Origin: Girardinichthys multiradiatus
Lineage: Eukaryota; Chordata; Actinopteri; Cyprinodontiformes; Goodeidae
NCBI RefSeq assembly: GCF_021462225.1
Contig: NC_061804.1
Location: forward strand, 6,494,740-6,558,739
Length of the DNA stretch: 64,000 nt
Direction: 5' to 3'
Numbering within the stretch: position 1 is the first letter of the stretch; the number at the start of each line of letters is the position of its first letter. The translations under genes and the position numbers were made by a program. Below are positions 21,547 to 32,686 of this stretch, piece by piece. The notes under the pieces were generated by a model that was given only the letters and a program-made list of their open reading frames with translations, was not told the DNA's origin and searched no databases.

Positions 21547-23110
21547 TCAGCCTAGCGCAGTTCCTCTGATCCCTACGGCAAATTCCAGCCTTTCTAAGAG
21601 AATATTGTGATCGACTGTATCAAATGCAGCACTGAGATCTAACAGAACCAGTACAGACACAAGTCCATTATCTGAGGCCATAAGAATATCATTAGTGACT
21701 TTCAGCAGAGCTGTTTCAGTGCTATAATGAACTCTGAAACCTGACTGAAACTCTTCAAACAGGTCATTGCTGTGTAAATGCTCACACATTTGATTAGCAA
21801 CTATTTTCTCAAGAATTTTAGATAAGAATGGAAGATTGGATATAGGTCTGTAATTTTTTTAATCATCTCGATCAAGCGAAGTTTCTTAAGTAAAGGTTTA
21901 ATTACAGCTACCTTAAAAGCTTGTGGTACATATCCAAGATTTTCTTTTTAATAGAATCAATTTTATTTTGGAAGAATCCCATAAAGTCATGACTGCTGAG
22001 AGCTAAGGGAATGGATGGCTCAACAGAACTATGACTCTGTATAAGTTTAGCAACTGTACTAAAGAGAAACCTAGGATTATTCTTGTTCTCTTCTATTAAT
22101 GATGAGAAATAAGCTGTTCTAGCTTGGTGAAGTGTCTTTTTATACCACATTAGGCTATTTTTCCAGATTAAGTAGGAATCCTCTATGTGTGTAGAGCGCC
22201 ATTTTCTCTCCAATTTTCTAACATTGTGCTTTAAAGTAGGCAGCTCTGAATTAAACCAGGGAGCTAGCCTCCTATGAATAATCACCTTCTTTTTCAAGGG
22301 GTCTGCATTGTCTAATGCACCACGCAATGATGAAGTAACACTATGAACAAGAGAATCTATTTGCGAAGGTGAAGAAACAAAATTATTGCCCTCCACTGTG
22401 TTTTTTTTTTGTGATAATGAGGAAATTAAAAGTGGAACAGATTCTTTAAAGGTTGTTACAGCATTGTCTGATAATGATCTACTATAATGAAATTTTCTTT
22501 CAGGTGTGGAGTACTCGGTTAAATTAAACTCAAAGGTTATTAAGAAATGGTCAGACAGGACAGGGTTATGAGAAAATATTGTTATTTCTTTACACTCAAT
22601 GGCATATGTCAGCACAAGGTCCAGAGAATGAATACAAAGATGGGTAGGTTTGTTAATGTTTTGTGCAAACCCAGTTTCAGTCTCAACATGTTAAAATCCC
22701 CCACTATTATAACCTTATCTGTATTTAACACTAAATCAGATAAAAAGGTCTGAAAACTGATCTAAAACTGAGAGTAAGGACCTGGTGGACGGTACAAAAC
22801 AACAAACAGAAGTGGTTTTAGTGCTTTGCAATTTGGATGAGGAAAACTAAGGATTAAATATTCAAAAGAGTTGTAGCTATTGATTGGTCTGGGACAAATC
22901 AATAAATCAGACTGAAAGATGGTTGCTACTCCTCCTCCTCAACCAGTATTTCGAGGAATGTGAAAATTTCAATAATTAGTAGGAGTTGACTCATTTATAG
23001 TAACATAATCCTCTTGCTGCAGCCAGGTTTATGTGAGGCAAAATAAATCAATCTGATTGTCACCAATCAGATCACTAACTAGCAAAGTCTTTGAAGAGAC
23101 AGATCATATG
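21547..23110 (-). pseudogene. L2/CR1-type LINE ORF2: APE endonuclease and RT N-terminus
   Basis: The minus-strand translation gives endonuclease blocks in scattered frames: LFCLTETWLQ near 23060, VLYRPPGPY near 22790 and KVIIVGDFN near 22705. Frame 21908-22615 follows, with SDHFLITFEF and a long linker (APWFNSELPTLKHNVRKLER). The RT start is in frame 21547-21789: FQSGFRVHYSTETALLKV and VLLDLSAAFDTVDHNILL, with the catalytic Asp-containing AAFDTVDH. Stops and frameshifts lie between blocks. The chromovirus insertion cuts the RT just after GIRGTAL. Confidence 0.8.
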
Positions 23111-23334
23111 TTCAGTAGGCCACATTTAATTGTTTTATTTTTCTTTTTAGTCTGAGTTGTGTTTATTTTTATGAAATTTTCCTGATTTCCTCCTTTTAGA
23201 TTATTTTTTAATCCATTCAATTTTGGCCATGGGGGAGACACTGTCTTAATAGGGTAATGGGTGGGTAGCAGTACAGAAGCTGCAGAGAGGAGTGTTAAAC
23301 AATGACCCTGCTTCCTGGTCTGAACCCTGGGTTG

Positions 23335-23895
23335 TCAGAGTTTTGGAGAACTAATAAACTCAGCCAGATTCCTAGAAAGAAGAGCTCCTCCATCCAAAGT
23401 GGGATGGATGCCGTCTCTCCGGATCAGACCAGGTTTTCCCCAAAATGTTCGCCAGTTATCAATGTAACCCACATCATTTTCTGGACACCACCTAGACAGC
23501 AGCCAGCGGTTGAATGACAGCATGCGGCTAAACATGTCGTAACTGGTCAGATCAGGGAGTGGACCAGAGAAAATTACGGAGTCCGACATTGTTTTGGCAA
23601 ACTTACACACCGAAGCAACACTAACTTTGGTGACCTCCAATTGACGTAACCGCGTGTCATTACCGCCAGCGTGAATAACAATCTTATTGTATTTACACTT
23701 ATCCTTAGCCAGCAGCTTCAGGTAGGATTTGATATCGCCCGTTCTGGCCCCTGGCAGACATTTGACTATGGTCGCTGGTGTCTCTAGTGCCACATTTCTG
23801 ACTATGGAGCTGCCAATTACCAGAGTTGGCTTCTCAGCGGGTGTGTTGCTGAGCGGGGAAAATCTGTTAGAAATGTTGGTGATGCCCTGTGGCAT
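23335..23895 (-). CDS. L2/CR1-type LINE ORF1 with SGNH-esterase domain
   Basis: A 186-aa open frame has the blocks of an SGNH/GDSL hydrolase: [10 protein letters not shown] near residue 27 (nucleophile Ser), a [12 protein letters not shown] block with the Gly and Asn oxyanion residues, and [11 protein letters not shown] near the C-terminus with the Asp and His. Esterase domains of this kind are known in ORF1 of CR1- and L2-clade LINEs. The frame is open with its motifs intact, unlike ORF2 next to it, but the start at 23895 may be internal. It is not a host gene. Confidence 0.75.
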   Translation of the reverse strand: MPQGITNISNRFSPLSNTPAEKPTLVIGSSIVRNVALETPATIVKCLPGARTGDIKSYLKLLAKDKCKYNKIVIHAGGNDTRLRQLEVTKVSVASVCKFAKTMSDSVIFSGPLPDLTSYDMFSRMLSFNRWLLSRWCPENDVGYIDNWRTFWGKPGLIRRDGIHPTLDGGALLSRNLAEFISSPKL

Positions 23896-24079
23896 AAAGT
23901 GGGCTTATGATTACACAGTGAATACATTCACTGGTCAGTTGGTTAACTGTCTGAAAAATATGCTCTATGATGAGTGAATAAACTAAAAAGGACAGTGGAG
24001 TAAAATGTTAAGTGTAAAAAGGGTAAAACCACAAATATCTGCAAAAAGGGCATCCTGCATTGAGTGCACAGGAGTACAG

Positions 24080-24500
24080 GTAGTGTTTTGATTAAAATAT
24101 TTGTTCATCCAAAAAATAACTGTTTTTCCAAAATGATTCATCTCTGAAAATTAGAATATCATAGAAAAGGTAAAAGGTTATTTAATTCAAAAGGTGAAAC
24201 TCAAATATTTTAGTTTGTTACACAACAGGGAAGTATTACAAGTGTGGCCTATAGCTAATGAAAACTCAAAATTCAGTTTCTCAGAGAATGTGAACATTGT
24301 ATAAAACCAATAAAAAATACTTTTGAAACAGAAATGAGAGCAGATTGAAAAATATGTGGACATACTGTATAGTATATGCAGTCAGTACTTGGTCAGGGGT
24401 CCTTTTTGGTATTAAATCCTACTGGAAAATGACATTAGCATATGTTAGCATACAATGTTTGATGGCTTATCCTCCTTATGAAGGGTGCTAGTGACTGTCT
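24080..24500 (-). mobile_element. decayed Tc1-like element end
   Basis: The order of blocks resembles the left end of the young Tc1 at 36396: GAAAATTAGAATATCATAG, then AAACTCAAAATTCAGTTTCTCA, then CAGTCAGTACTTGGTCAGGGG, which matches the C-terminal end of a Tc1 transposase in minus orientation. Sequence identity is too low for the same subfamily, and the catalytic part is missing. Confidence 0.5.
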
Positions 24501-25280
24501 GCCGGACACCTGTTAAGTCAACAGTCATTCCCATGATTGTATAGGCCATAACATTTAATCCTCTAATTGTCTAAGAAACAAAATTTTTATTTAAAAAATG
24601 AACACTAAATAGATGAATTCCATAGATTTTCCACAGATTTCACATTTTTTAAGTTAAAATCATTTATCTATTTTGAGTTTCATTTTTGCAATAATTAAGT
24701 TGAAAATTAATCAATTTGTGGTAATTAAACCCTATTACTTTTAGTTTCAGTAATTTGTAGCTCTGCATATTTGACTGAAACAGTTGGGAGTCAGTGATCG
24801 ACAATAACTTGAGTTGCAAGATTTGTTACTTGGCAACAAGCAAAGGCCTGAGCAACGTTCCAAGATAAAGACACAGCAGTGCTCATCTGTCTTTCTGTTC
24901 TGTCTGACTCCTGCTTGTTCCTCTTTTACTGTAAATATCTTTTATGTAGCAACTAATTCCGTTCAGATTGAAAACCCCATTACCAGCCTTTACTCTTTCT
25001 CCCCTTTTTTCCTCTGTCAGTGTTTCCAAGCTTTCACTCAGCACTCCTCTAAATAAACCTCATCAATCTGCAGCACCAACAAATCCTCTACAGTCTTCAG
25101 AGACAGTTCACCCCCTGCTCCGCACACACTGAGTTCAAGACCTGAGATGAGGACACAGAAGATGGTCATGGCAAATCAGATAATGACCATGTCTCGGGCA
25201 CAGAAACTTCACGAAATGAAAGCTAAAGATACGGAGCAGAGGTTTGAATCAGGGACTCTTCCTTTTCCGAGGTTGCTCCA
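24501..25280. other. intergenic
   Basis: AT-rich, no recognised gene. The open frames 24814-25056 and 25147-25329 show no domain; the end of the second overlaps a LINE-tail fragment. Confidence 0.35.
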
Positions 25281-25282
25281 TA

Positions 25283-25420
25283 CATGCTCATCCAGGAGGA
25301 TCTGTTGCTGCAAGTCAGTGACTCAATGAAATCTACTGGGTTTCTTTAGACAGAGCACTTTCTAAACTATTTGAATAATAAACTGAACTTTACTGCATGG
25401 TTTGATAACTAGGATCAATT
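25283..25420 (+). repeat. L2-type LINE 3' UTR fragment
   Basis: TGCTCATCCAGGAGGATC, then GCAAGTCAGTGACTCAATG, matches the antisense of the 3' UTR blocks at 14740-14800 and 49880-49925. A degraded AATAAACTGAACTTTACTG tail-like end follows. It is a short plus-orientation LINE remnant. Confidence 0.55.
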
Positions 25421-25452
25421 TGAAATTGATGTAACTGACTTGGAATCTTGGA

Positions 25453-25661
25453 ATTAATTGGTTTCTCTAAATTGCCATTAGGCGTAAATGAGTGTGTGTG
25501 TGCATGGTTGTTTGTCCTGTGTGTGTCTGTGTTGCCCTGCGATGGAATGGCGACCTGTCCAGGGTGTACCCCGTCTCCCGCCCATACACTGCTGGAGATA
25601 GACACCAGCTTTCCCGTGACCCACTATGGAAGAAGCAGTAGAAAATGACTGACTGACTGAC
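25453..25661 (+). mobile_element. SINE family A, 5'-truncated copy
   Basis: This matches 11496-11683 from TTAATTGGTTTCTC to the tail GAAGCAGTAGAAAATGACTGACTGACTG. The tRNA-like head with boxes A and B is absent. Confidence 0.7.
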
Positions 25662-26040
25662 TTTTTTTAATTTTATGACAGAGCATCACAAAGTAGTGCA
25701 TAATAACCAGTCAATAGTCCATCTGAGAGTTATTTAGTCTTAGTATAAATGCAACTTTTCTGTGGTTTCAGAGGTTTGTTAGAAAACATTGTCAAGCTAA
25801 CAGCATAATGAAGATCAAGGAACAGAGCAGGCAGACCGGGGTAAAGTTGTGGAGAGTTTTAAAGCAGGATTAGGTTATAAATGGATATCCCAAGCTTTGA
25901 ACATTTCACAGAACACATACATCATCTGAAAATGGAAAGAGTTTGGCACAAACACCTACCAAAATAGGCATGTACACCAAATTTGTTTGGCTTGTTTTTA
26001 GGGCACTAGTGGCCTTTATGTTTTGTTTTTTTTTCTAAAA
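25662..26040. other. intergenic
   Basis: No recognisable gene or repeat boundaries. Confidence 0.3.
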
Positions 26041-26188
26041 GGAAGCAGAGAGGACATGCACTGGAAAGAGAGGGAGGACATGTGGCAAAAGTCAACAGGC
26101 CAGGAGTCGAACCGGGGACAGCCACATTGAGGACTAAAGCCTCCATACCTGGATGCACTCTACTGCTGCACCACGAGCCTCACTCCTT
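26041..26188 (-). mobile_element. tRNA-derived SINE, family B
   Basis: The minus strand begins with a tRNA-like head: box A-like CGTGGTGCAGCAGTAGAGTGC and box B GGTTCGACTCCTGG. It continues with CCTGTTGACTTTTGCCACATGTCC. A second copy lies at 35508 on the plus strand. Target duplications were not found. Confidence 0.6.
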
Positions 26189-26255
26189 GTACACCTAAAT
26201 TAACCAATCCAGGCAAGTAAAGCATTAATTAGAGAAGCACCCAAGAGACTCATGG

Positions 26256-26760
26256 TAACTCAGAAGTACCTGCAGGGATCCACAGCTCTGATGAGAGAAT
26301 CTGTCAACAGGAAAACTATTAGTTGTGCTTTCCACACATCTGGTCTTTATGGAAGAGTGACAAAAATAAAGTTCTTGTTAAAGGAAAGCCATAAGAAGTC
26401 TTGTTTGTAAGCCATGTAGGGGACAACAAACATATGGAAGAAAGTGATATGGTCAGATGAGACCAAAAGTTAATCTTTTGGCTCCTATGCAAAGTTTTTT
26501 TGAAATACGACATCCTACTCTGAAGACACCATCCTCACTGTGAAATATGGTGGTGGCAGTATTATGCTGTGGGGATGGTTTTCTACAGCAAGGAAAGAAA
26601 ACCTGTTCAGAGTTGATGAGAAGATTGATGGAGATAAATACAAGGTGACAGGACAATGACCACAAACACACAGACATCGCTACAATGAAATAATTGTGCT
26701 GCACCATAGTTATTGTTACAGTATAATCCAACTTGTAGGAAAAGATTTAGTGAACAGACT
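26256..26760 (+). pseudogene. decayed Tc1-like transposase
   Basis: Scattered plus-strand frames give, in order, an HTH-like CAGGGATCCACAGCTCTGATG part, VIWSDETKS near 26447 with the first catalytic Asp, and LTVKYGGGSIMLWGWFST near 26540. The order and spacing fit a Tc1 transposase. Stops and frameshifts interrupt it and no terminal repeats are visible. The part at 57740-57950 is a related fossil. Confidence 0.7.
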
Positions 26761-26949
26761 TTTGTTCATGGAAAACACACACCCAAATCTAATTGAGTTT
26801 TTCTCAGAAATTACAAACTCTGTTTAAATAATCCTTATGTTAATAATGTTAATAATGTTTTTTTAAATGCGAGTGATAATTTTGGTCTTTCTTTGCTGCT
26901 GTTAAGTAAATCATGGGTGGATTGTGACAAAACCTATATTTTTGGAACC

Positions 26950-27530
26950 TGTGAGATATCTGCTTTCAACAGACAGGCTGGCTGTGTGTTGTTGGAGTCA
27001 TCTATTTTGGGTGCACCGTTGAACATGCTCAGCTCAAAAGACATCGCAGCTCTGACGTCACCCAGGATTATAGAACTCGCGGAAAATAAACATTCGTTGC
27101 CATTTCCAGCGTGTCTCACTGGACGACGCAACGGAGGCGCATATCTGGAGAGACAAAAGCTTGCAGGCAAACTTTTGCTCCACAAGGCCATTCCCAGAAG
27201 ATCTTGAAAGCTGGAATTCTGTCGGATACAAGAAGGTCAGAAGATTCATATGCCGATCGAGGACCACGCCGTCACCCTCCTCAGGTGAAAACCTACAGAG
27301 GTTTTATTTCCAAGGAGACAAGTTTCCTCATTGTTGATTCACTCAAACAAACGGTTCTTCATATTTTTCCCTCCAGGACGGATGAGAAGTTTACAGTTTC
27401 TTTTTTTTCTTTAGGTAATCACGGACGCGTGACCCCCACCCCCCCTCCTCGTTTTTCTTCAGACCTGACCCATCCTCAACCGGTGGAGAGAAAAAATCAA
27501 AGTCAAAGTAATTTCATTCTTTTTACATAT
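26950..27530 (+). mobile_element. probable 5' LTR of the gypsy-like element
   Basis: The right part is shared with 31478-31590. The left part has promoter-like features: a palindromic CRE, TGACGTCA, at 27053-27060, a TATA-like TTATAGAA just after it, and an AATAAA near 27086. The left limit is not fixed. Confidence 0.45.
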
Positions 27531-27552
27531 ATATATATATATATATATATAT
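27531..27552. repeat. (AT)n microsatellite
   Basis: Uninterrupted alternating AT run at the end of the probable 5' LTR. Confidence 0.85.
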
Positions 27553-27740
27553 GAATCATACAGCTAGCTGAGTGCTTAGTCTGTTTGTGTTACTGCTAAT
27601 TGACTTTAGCAATCATAACTGAATAGTTTGGGCTGTTTGTGTTATTGCTAATTGTTACTACTGGTAATTTTAGTGATCATTCATAGCCGAACAGCTTTGT
27701 TTATTTTTTGTCGTTGTGTTCATTGTGCATTTTGGCTGAT

Positions 27741-29429
27741 ATGGATAAAACTTCCCAGGCTGCTGCTGGATCTGCGAGTCAAGTGGTGTCCTCAGGAATG
27801 CAGGCACAGGAAGCGATTGGAGCTTTGATTTTATTGTCATCAGAGGAGCGTAAATTTCTTAATGATTATAGCATTGAGCAATATGAATCAAGGATTCAGG
27901 AGTTGCTCCAGGTCATTAAGAACCCACCAAAAGACAGACAGGTGGCCAATGTGTTAGGACAGCTCACTCTTTTATATCAGCGAAGGGTAATTTTGGAAAA
28001 AAACAGTGTGCAGTTTATGCTGAATGTGTTATGATTCTGGCCCATCTGCCTGCTCTGTCTTCATTGAATCGGCTCATCTGCTTCACCTGTCTCCGGCTGG
28101 GCTGGAGTGCAATCACAGTCATGCCATGCACCTGTTTTTCTGCAGTTATATACAGTACAGCCCTCAGACAGGCAGACGGTGCCATATTTTTTGAAAACCT
28201 ACCAGTTAGTAAATGTCCAGCATTCCCTTTTGCCTGACCATGTTTTTGACCACTTTTGCATCTTGGATTTCCCTGTCTTGCCTGACCTTCATTGGATGTC
28301 TCTCACCTCTGGATCACGACCTTGTGTCTGCCTCTCGACCAAAGCCTCCTGCCTCGCCCCTGGATTTGTCTCCCTAGCCTGCCTCCCTGGTTTCTGACCC
28401 AGTTTCTGACCCCCTGACCACCGAGTCTTGGATCTTCCCCCCTGTTGGCAATCTGACTTCTGGCTGCGGCGTGTTCTGCACCGACCCCCCGGTCCGGAGA
28501 TCGCCAGGACCACACCCCGTAAAGGAGCCTATTCTGATTCCTCCACCCTACACGGACTCTGTGAAGGTGGGTGGCTTCTTTGGACTCACACACATTTACC
28601 CAAGCTTTTTCAAGCCACTAACCTGCCTCTCCGTTCCCAGTGATCCCGGGTCCCAGGCTGGTGGTGTCCTGAGTATTTGTGCGCTGCTCCTGAATTAATC
28701 TTTTAACCATTTATTGTGTTTCTGGCTGAAATTCTGGGTCCTCCGTCCTGAACGTTACAGAATGATACTTTGCAGACAGCAGATGCCACTAGGTGTGAGC
28801 TGTTAGAAGTGGAAGAGAAATTGGAAGCAGTTGATTTGAGAGCCATAAGGTTGGAGGTAGCTGAGCATAGCCAGAACACACCCCCATCCCCAGAGGACTT
28901 GGGGGTGGACATAAATCCCGTCTCACAGGTTGAAACCTTTGAAGGTGAGACACAGCAGCAACACCCTGAAAGAACCTTCCACTCAGAGCTGGAAAATGTA
29001 GAAGCTGCTCTCCAGAGATTTCCTTCCCAAGCTCGTGGATTTCCCCACACATCCACAGAGTCCAGAACAGATGTGAGTTGGCAGGTTAGATTCAGTGGTG
29101 CGGTGTCCCACCTCACTGTAGTAGACAGCCATGAACAATATCTGGCAGTGGACTCACTAGAAGTAAATAGTTCAAGGGTTAGGGGCGAGCAGCCTTCACA
29201 CTTGACTCACTGCTCTACAATCCCTCACCTCCGCCAAGGCGACAGGAGAGTCGTCTCTCGGACTCAGTTGGTTCATACCGCCTTCAACCACTGCCCAGGA
29301 CCCGAGTCCATGGAGCACAGGGCCCACCATTGTACCATGAGCAGCCTCAGGTGCCTCCCCCAAGGGTGAAGCGTGATGCTTTGACACAGGAGGGATGCAG
29401 CAGGAGTGAACCTTAAAATGAGGACTCAG
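27741..29429 (+). pseudogene. gag-like frame interrupted by a solo LTR
   Basis: The frame from MDKTSQ at 27741 (upstream ATG at 27708) runs to the insertion at 28027. It contains an SIEQYESRIQELLQVI helix and a VANVLGQLTLLYQRR segment. It resumes in the same phase beyond the second GAATG at 28763 with a Glu-rich helix (ELLEVEEKLEAVDLRAI), then continues as a low-complexity region to 29369. No domain hit is claimed; position upstream of a capsid-like frame suggests the N-terminal part of gag. Confidence 0.6.
28027..28757 (+). mobile_element. sushi/chromovirus-type solo LTR (TSD GAATG)
   Basis: The 731-bp segment begins TGTTATGATTCTGG and ends CTGAACGTTACA. It is flanked by perfect GAATG duplications at 28022-28026 and 28758-28762. 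Its first part is closely similar to the chromovirus 5' LTR at 20526-21307 (minus). It sits inside the gag-like frame of another retroelement and carries no internal genes, so it is a solo LTR made by LTR-LTR recombination after insertion. Short frames within it are not genes. Confidence 0.93.
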
Positions 29430-29458
29430 ATGGGCCAGCACCAATCCCTGAGACTCGA

Positions 29459-30079
29459 TTGCGCACCAGCCAACTTGAGTCTCTTGCCCAAGACATAGAG
29501 CGTTTTGACCCAAATAATGCAGAATCAAACATTGATCATTATCTTAGGGCAGTTGAACGCTGCCTTTTAGACTTGTACTGCCCATCAGCATGGGAAAAGT
29601 TCAAGCTCATCCAGAAGACAACATCCAGGAGCGTCCATGTTTTTATGGAGAGCCTGCCTTCTAGAGTCCAAGACCATTATTCAACCCTCTGTGAAGCTTT
29701 AAGGGAAGAATATTCTGTGTACATGGACCGGGCCTCCAAAACACTTGGTGCTTTTGCTATCCAGCATAAGAAAAGTGAAGCACCCACAGAGTATTACCGG
29801 CGCCTGAGAGCCACTTACTTCCAAGGACGTAATGCTCCCGGCATAGAGGAGGAACATGCTTTTAAATCATTAGTCCTCTACAACCTTCATGAAAGCGTAC
29901 GTTATGACGTTACTATGTACTGTAGAACAAAAACCCTCACCATGCAAGAGATCTGTGAATATGCTCAGATGGCGTGGGAAACACGTGCACACCCTACTAA
30001 TGGATCAGGAGGTGAGGCTAGAGTTTTACAGCTGCACACAGAAGAAGACAGTGGTGCCTTCAAACAGAACCCTTGTTAA
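29459..30079 (+). pseudogene. capsid-like gag region of the gypsy-like element
   Basis: A 206-aa open frame has the look of a retrotransposon capsid: NIDHYLRAVERCLLDLYCP, WEKFKLIQKTTS, LCEALREEYSVY and PTEYYRRLRATYFQGRN are amphipathic helices in the order seen in gypsy-type gag proteins. No zinc knuckle follows before the stop at 30079. It would assemble the particle core. Confidence 0.65.
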
Positions 30080-30570
30080 GAACAGTTTAAGGGAACAATA
30101 TAGGTTTGGTCAGCTGGACCGGGGGGGTGGTACTGAGTACCAACCACAGCCAAAGGCCCAAAGGTAAGCCTGACGGTAATGGTTGGAGTCAACAAGCAGG
30201 ATGGAACCCAAAGAGAGAGAGATGGAGGATGCCTTCTGCGAGATTCTGACAGAAGCAGTGCGCCAGGCATGCGCCCAACCTCCACAATCATTAGAGGCAG
30301 CCAACCATCTGGTGAAACCGGATCTTGTCAGCATGACTAAGAGTGGACCCAGTCTCCACAGCCATCAGCGTCTACCTGATCGGATGGGGAGACAAACCTG
30401 GGAAACTCCAAGAACCCCTTGAAGCCTCTCCAGGATAAACACCACAAACTATTTTTCCAAGGTTATTTGGTGAACTGAACCAAAATGAACATGCATGTCG
30501 CCTATACTTTCTGACCATTATAGTAGGACGTTTCAAACAGAGTTTCCAAACATGATCAGAGATCAGCCTG

Positions 30571-31033
30571 ATGTGCTCAGTCGTGTTTGATGAGGTGAGT
30601 AGAGCCATGCTCTCCCTCAGTAAACCATTTCAGACTAAAGCTTGTGATGCCCCTGGATGCCAGCTTAGAGGAGCCCAAAGAACCTCTCAGGCCCTCGTCA
30701 GAGCCAGTCATGGGCACCTCTGGGACACGGCTGCACCCAGCCACCCTGAAAACTCCTCCCTGCAGTCTTGCATCGTTTCTTTGCTCTTTAAAGAACCCAG
30801 GTGTGAATACTTACAACCCCAAAGTCGTGGAATGTGTGCACCTGCAAACCATGTTCATACCAGAAGTGCTTCTAGCATTTTGGCTGGAAAAAACAGTAAT
30901 CAGTAGAGAGCTGTATGACCACTTGTGCCAAGAAGATCCCCTTTTAACACAACACAGCCTCACACTACTTTCCACCTATGCCCTCTCCTTAAGACAGCCA
31001 AAGTGTGCACCTCCATTGTGCAGATTGGAATAA
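30571..31033 (+). pseudogene. protease remnant of the gypsy-like element
   Basis: The frame 30644-31033 contains TVISRELYDHLCQ near residues 89-101, which resembles the sequence just downstream of the active site in retroelement proteases. The active-site DTG/DSG triplet itself is not visible. Assignment rests on this motif and on its place between gag and integrase. Confidence 0.4.
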
Positions 31034-31480
31034 AACAGTTCTCCCATGCTTTCAACATTGTTCCAACAGACCAAAGGGGGGTCACATTAGCCTACGCCCA
31101 TTGCTCTCCTGTAGGAGGCCATAGGAGCTACAAAACCACACTCCACACCCTCCAACAGATGGCGTACTGGCCTCCTCACGACACTCAGGTCTACATCCAA
31201 GGATGCTTAACCTGCTGCCAGCTTCAGCCATCCCAGCCAATCAGTCAACCTCCGCTTCATTACTTTGGTTCCACCTTCAGACCAACTGGGTCGAACCAGC
31301 TCCAAAATTAGCAGGAAGTAACAAATTCCTCCTAACTGTGACATGCAGCTTCATTAAGTGGGTTGGATGCTTGTCAGCACCAAATAACACCGTCATCCCA
31401 GCTGCTGCTCTTTTGCTAAACCAGATGAAGTTCTACATCGAACTCTCCTCCCCAAGAACAGAGCTGGTCTCCATGTTTTT
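30925..31480 (+). pseudogene. integrase zinc-binding region and start of core
   Basis: The frame 30925-31311 has a His-His-Cys-Cys site: AHCSPVGGHRSYKTTLHTLQ, AYWPPHDTQVYIQGC and LTCCQ. A phase change near 31290 leads to PKLAGSNKFLLTVTCSFIKW, like the start of an integrase core, and the frame then stops. The core is cut where LTR sequence begins near 31478, apparently by a deletion. Confidence 0.7.
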
Positions 31481-31600
31481 TCTTGAGGTGATCACGCACG
31501 CATGACCCCCGTCGTTTTTCTTCAGACCTGACCCATCCTCAACCGGTGGAGAGAAGAAATCAAAGTCAAAGTAATTTTGCTCTTTTTACATTAAATTGGA
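31478..31600 (+). mobile_element. partial 3' LTR of the gypsy-like element
   Basis: ATCACGCACGCATGACCCCC through CAAAGTCAAAGTAATTTTGC repeats 27414-27520. Both copies have a T-rich run just before the shared part, so a deletion between T-runs may have fused the integrase to the LTR. Confidence 0.55.
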
Positions 31601-32682
31601 TAGGTATATTTAGAAGTCTGGGCAGGATGAGGCATAGTTAAGGTGATTTAGAATCACCAGTAGTTAATCCATGGTATCAACTTGTTGCATGCAATACTGA
31701 TTGACGTGTTTAATGCTGAGCTGTGTTTTGATTTGTTGTGCAACACTGCTGAATTGTGTGTGTTCACATTTTGTCTAGCTGATCCCAAATCAGCCAGGAG
31801 TTAGTTGGACTTTTAAAGTTTTCATTCAAAGCAAATGGGCCTCGCCTGACCACTCCTTTGTTCCAGTTTTATTACTGGAGTTTTTTTCCACTGAGTTCCC
31901 GCCTCAGAGTTTTATGACTCTTTGTGCGAGATTTGGGGCAATCAGCTGTACAGCTAAAGGGGCGTGGTCCCACCGTTTTATCAGCTGATCGCTGCAATCG
32001 AGACATCAACACACCAGGAGGACTTCTCTTTCCAAGTTAACCCAAATTGCACATTTTGTCCATAAAACTGCTGGTTTGATCTTCATAGACACTCAATGCG
32101 CATATATTTTTCTTTTATTATTGTTGGGTAGTCATTTTTATTCCCTTTGTGTAGAATAGTGCTTGTTAGTTAGGTGAAGGTTTTTGGTTCTATTAATAAG
32201 TAATGATTTTTGGTTAAGAAATTATTTTCCTGAATTATGATTTTTTTATTATGATTTTTGATAAATATTAATTAATCAATAATCATAATTCTTACAGTGT
32301 GTAGAAGCTGAACAGAAGCTGAGACTGGGTTTTGCAGTGAGGCCTTTTTGTAGGGTTTGCTTTCTTTTCTTATTCAACTGATTTTAGTTTTAACTGTATT
32401 TGATGTTTGTAGAAATGGTTTATATTAGCTTTTAGCCAAGACTAACATTTCAGTGGATACTGCACAAATTTATGTTTAACTAAGGCAGCTTACAGTACTG
32501 GAGGAAGTACTTGGGGAAGAACTAAAACACTGACTTTGACAAAAAGGGACTTATAGCTTGTACTATAATGAGAAGTTTTATTTTAAATGGGAGTATCGCT
32601 CTATTTTGCCCCTTCTTTACCTTTATGATTCTAATGCATGAACACAAGCAGTTCAAAAACCCTAAAACTCTGCTTTCTGTTG
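31601..32682. other. intergenic
   Basis: AT-rich sequence with no recognised gene. Part of 31600-32050 may belong to the retroelement LTR, but this cannot be shown without the other copy. Confidence 0.3.
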
Positions 32683-32686
32683 GTGG

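Larger units (their letters stand above)
21541..24000 (-). mobile_element. L2/CR1-type LINE, 5' half
   Basis: On the minus strand this part holds ORF1 (23895-23335), the APE endonuclease of ORF2 (about 23110-22500), the linker and the start of RT up to the insertion at 21540. The 5' end is not sharply visible; similarity of structure stops near 24000. Together with 14581-16159 it would make a LINE of roughly 4 kb. Confidence 0.7.
26893..31600 (+). mobile_element. degenerate gypsy-like LTR retroelement
   Basis: A ~120-bp direct repeat (27403-27530 and 31478-31590, ATCACG.ACGC.TGACCCCC through GGTGGAGAGA) brackets the coding remains and is likely LTR sequence. In between lie a gag-like frame (27741-30079, split by a solo LTR), a protease remnant near 30860 and an integrase zinc-binding region near 31040-31240. 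RT and RNase H are missing. The outer limits are approximate. The family is undecided beyond Ty3/gypsy-like. Confidence 0.65.

Noticed and set aside
26092..26188. Possible tRNA gene
   Set aside because: Box A and box B are present but the cloverleaf is not complete, and the same sequence recurs as a dispersed SINE at 35508.
28289..28698. Overlapping open frames on both strands at 28.3-28.7 kb
   Set aside because: They are inside the solo LTR bounded by GAATG duplications and follow its C-rich sequence; no domain is visible.
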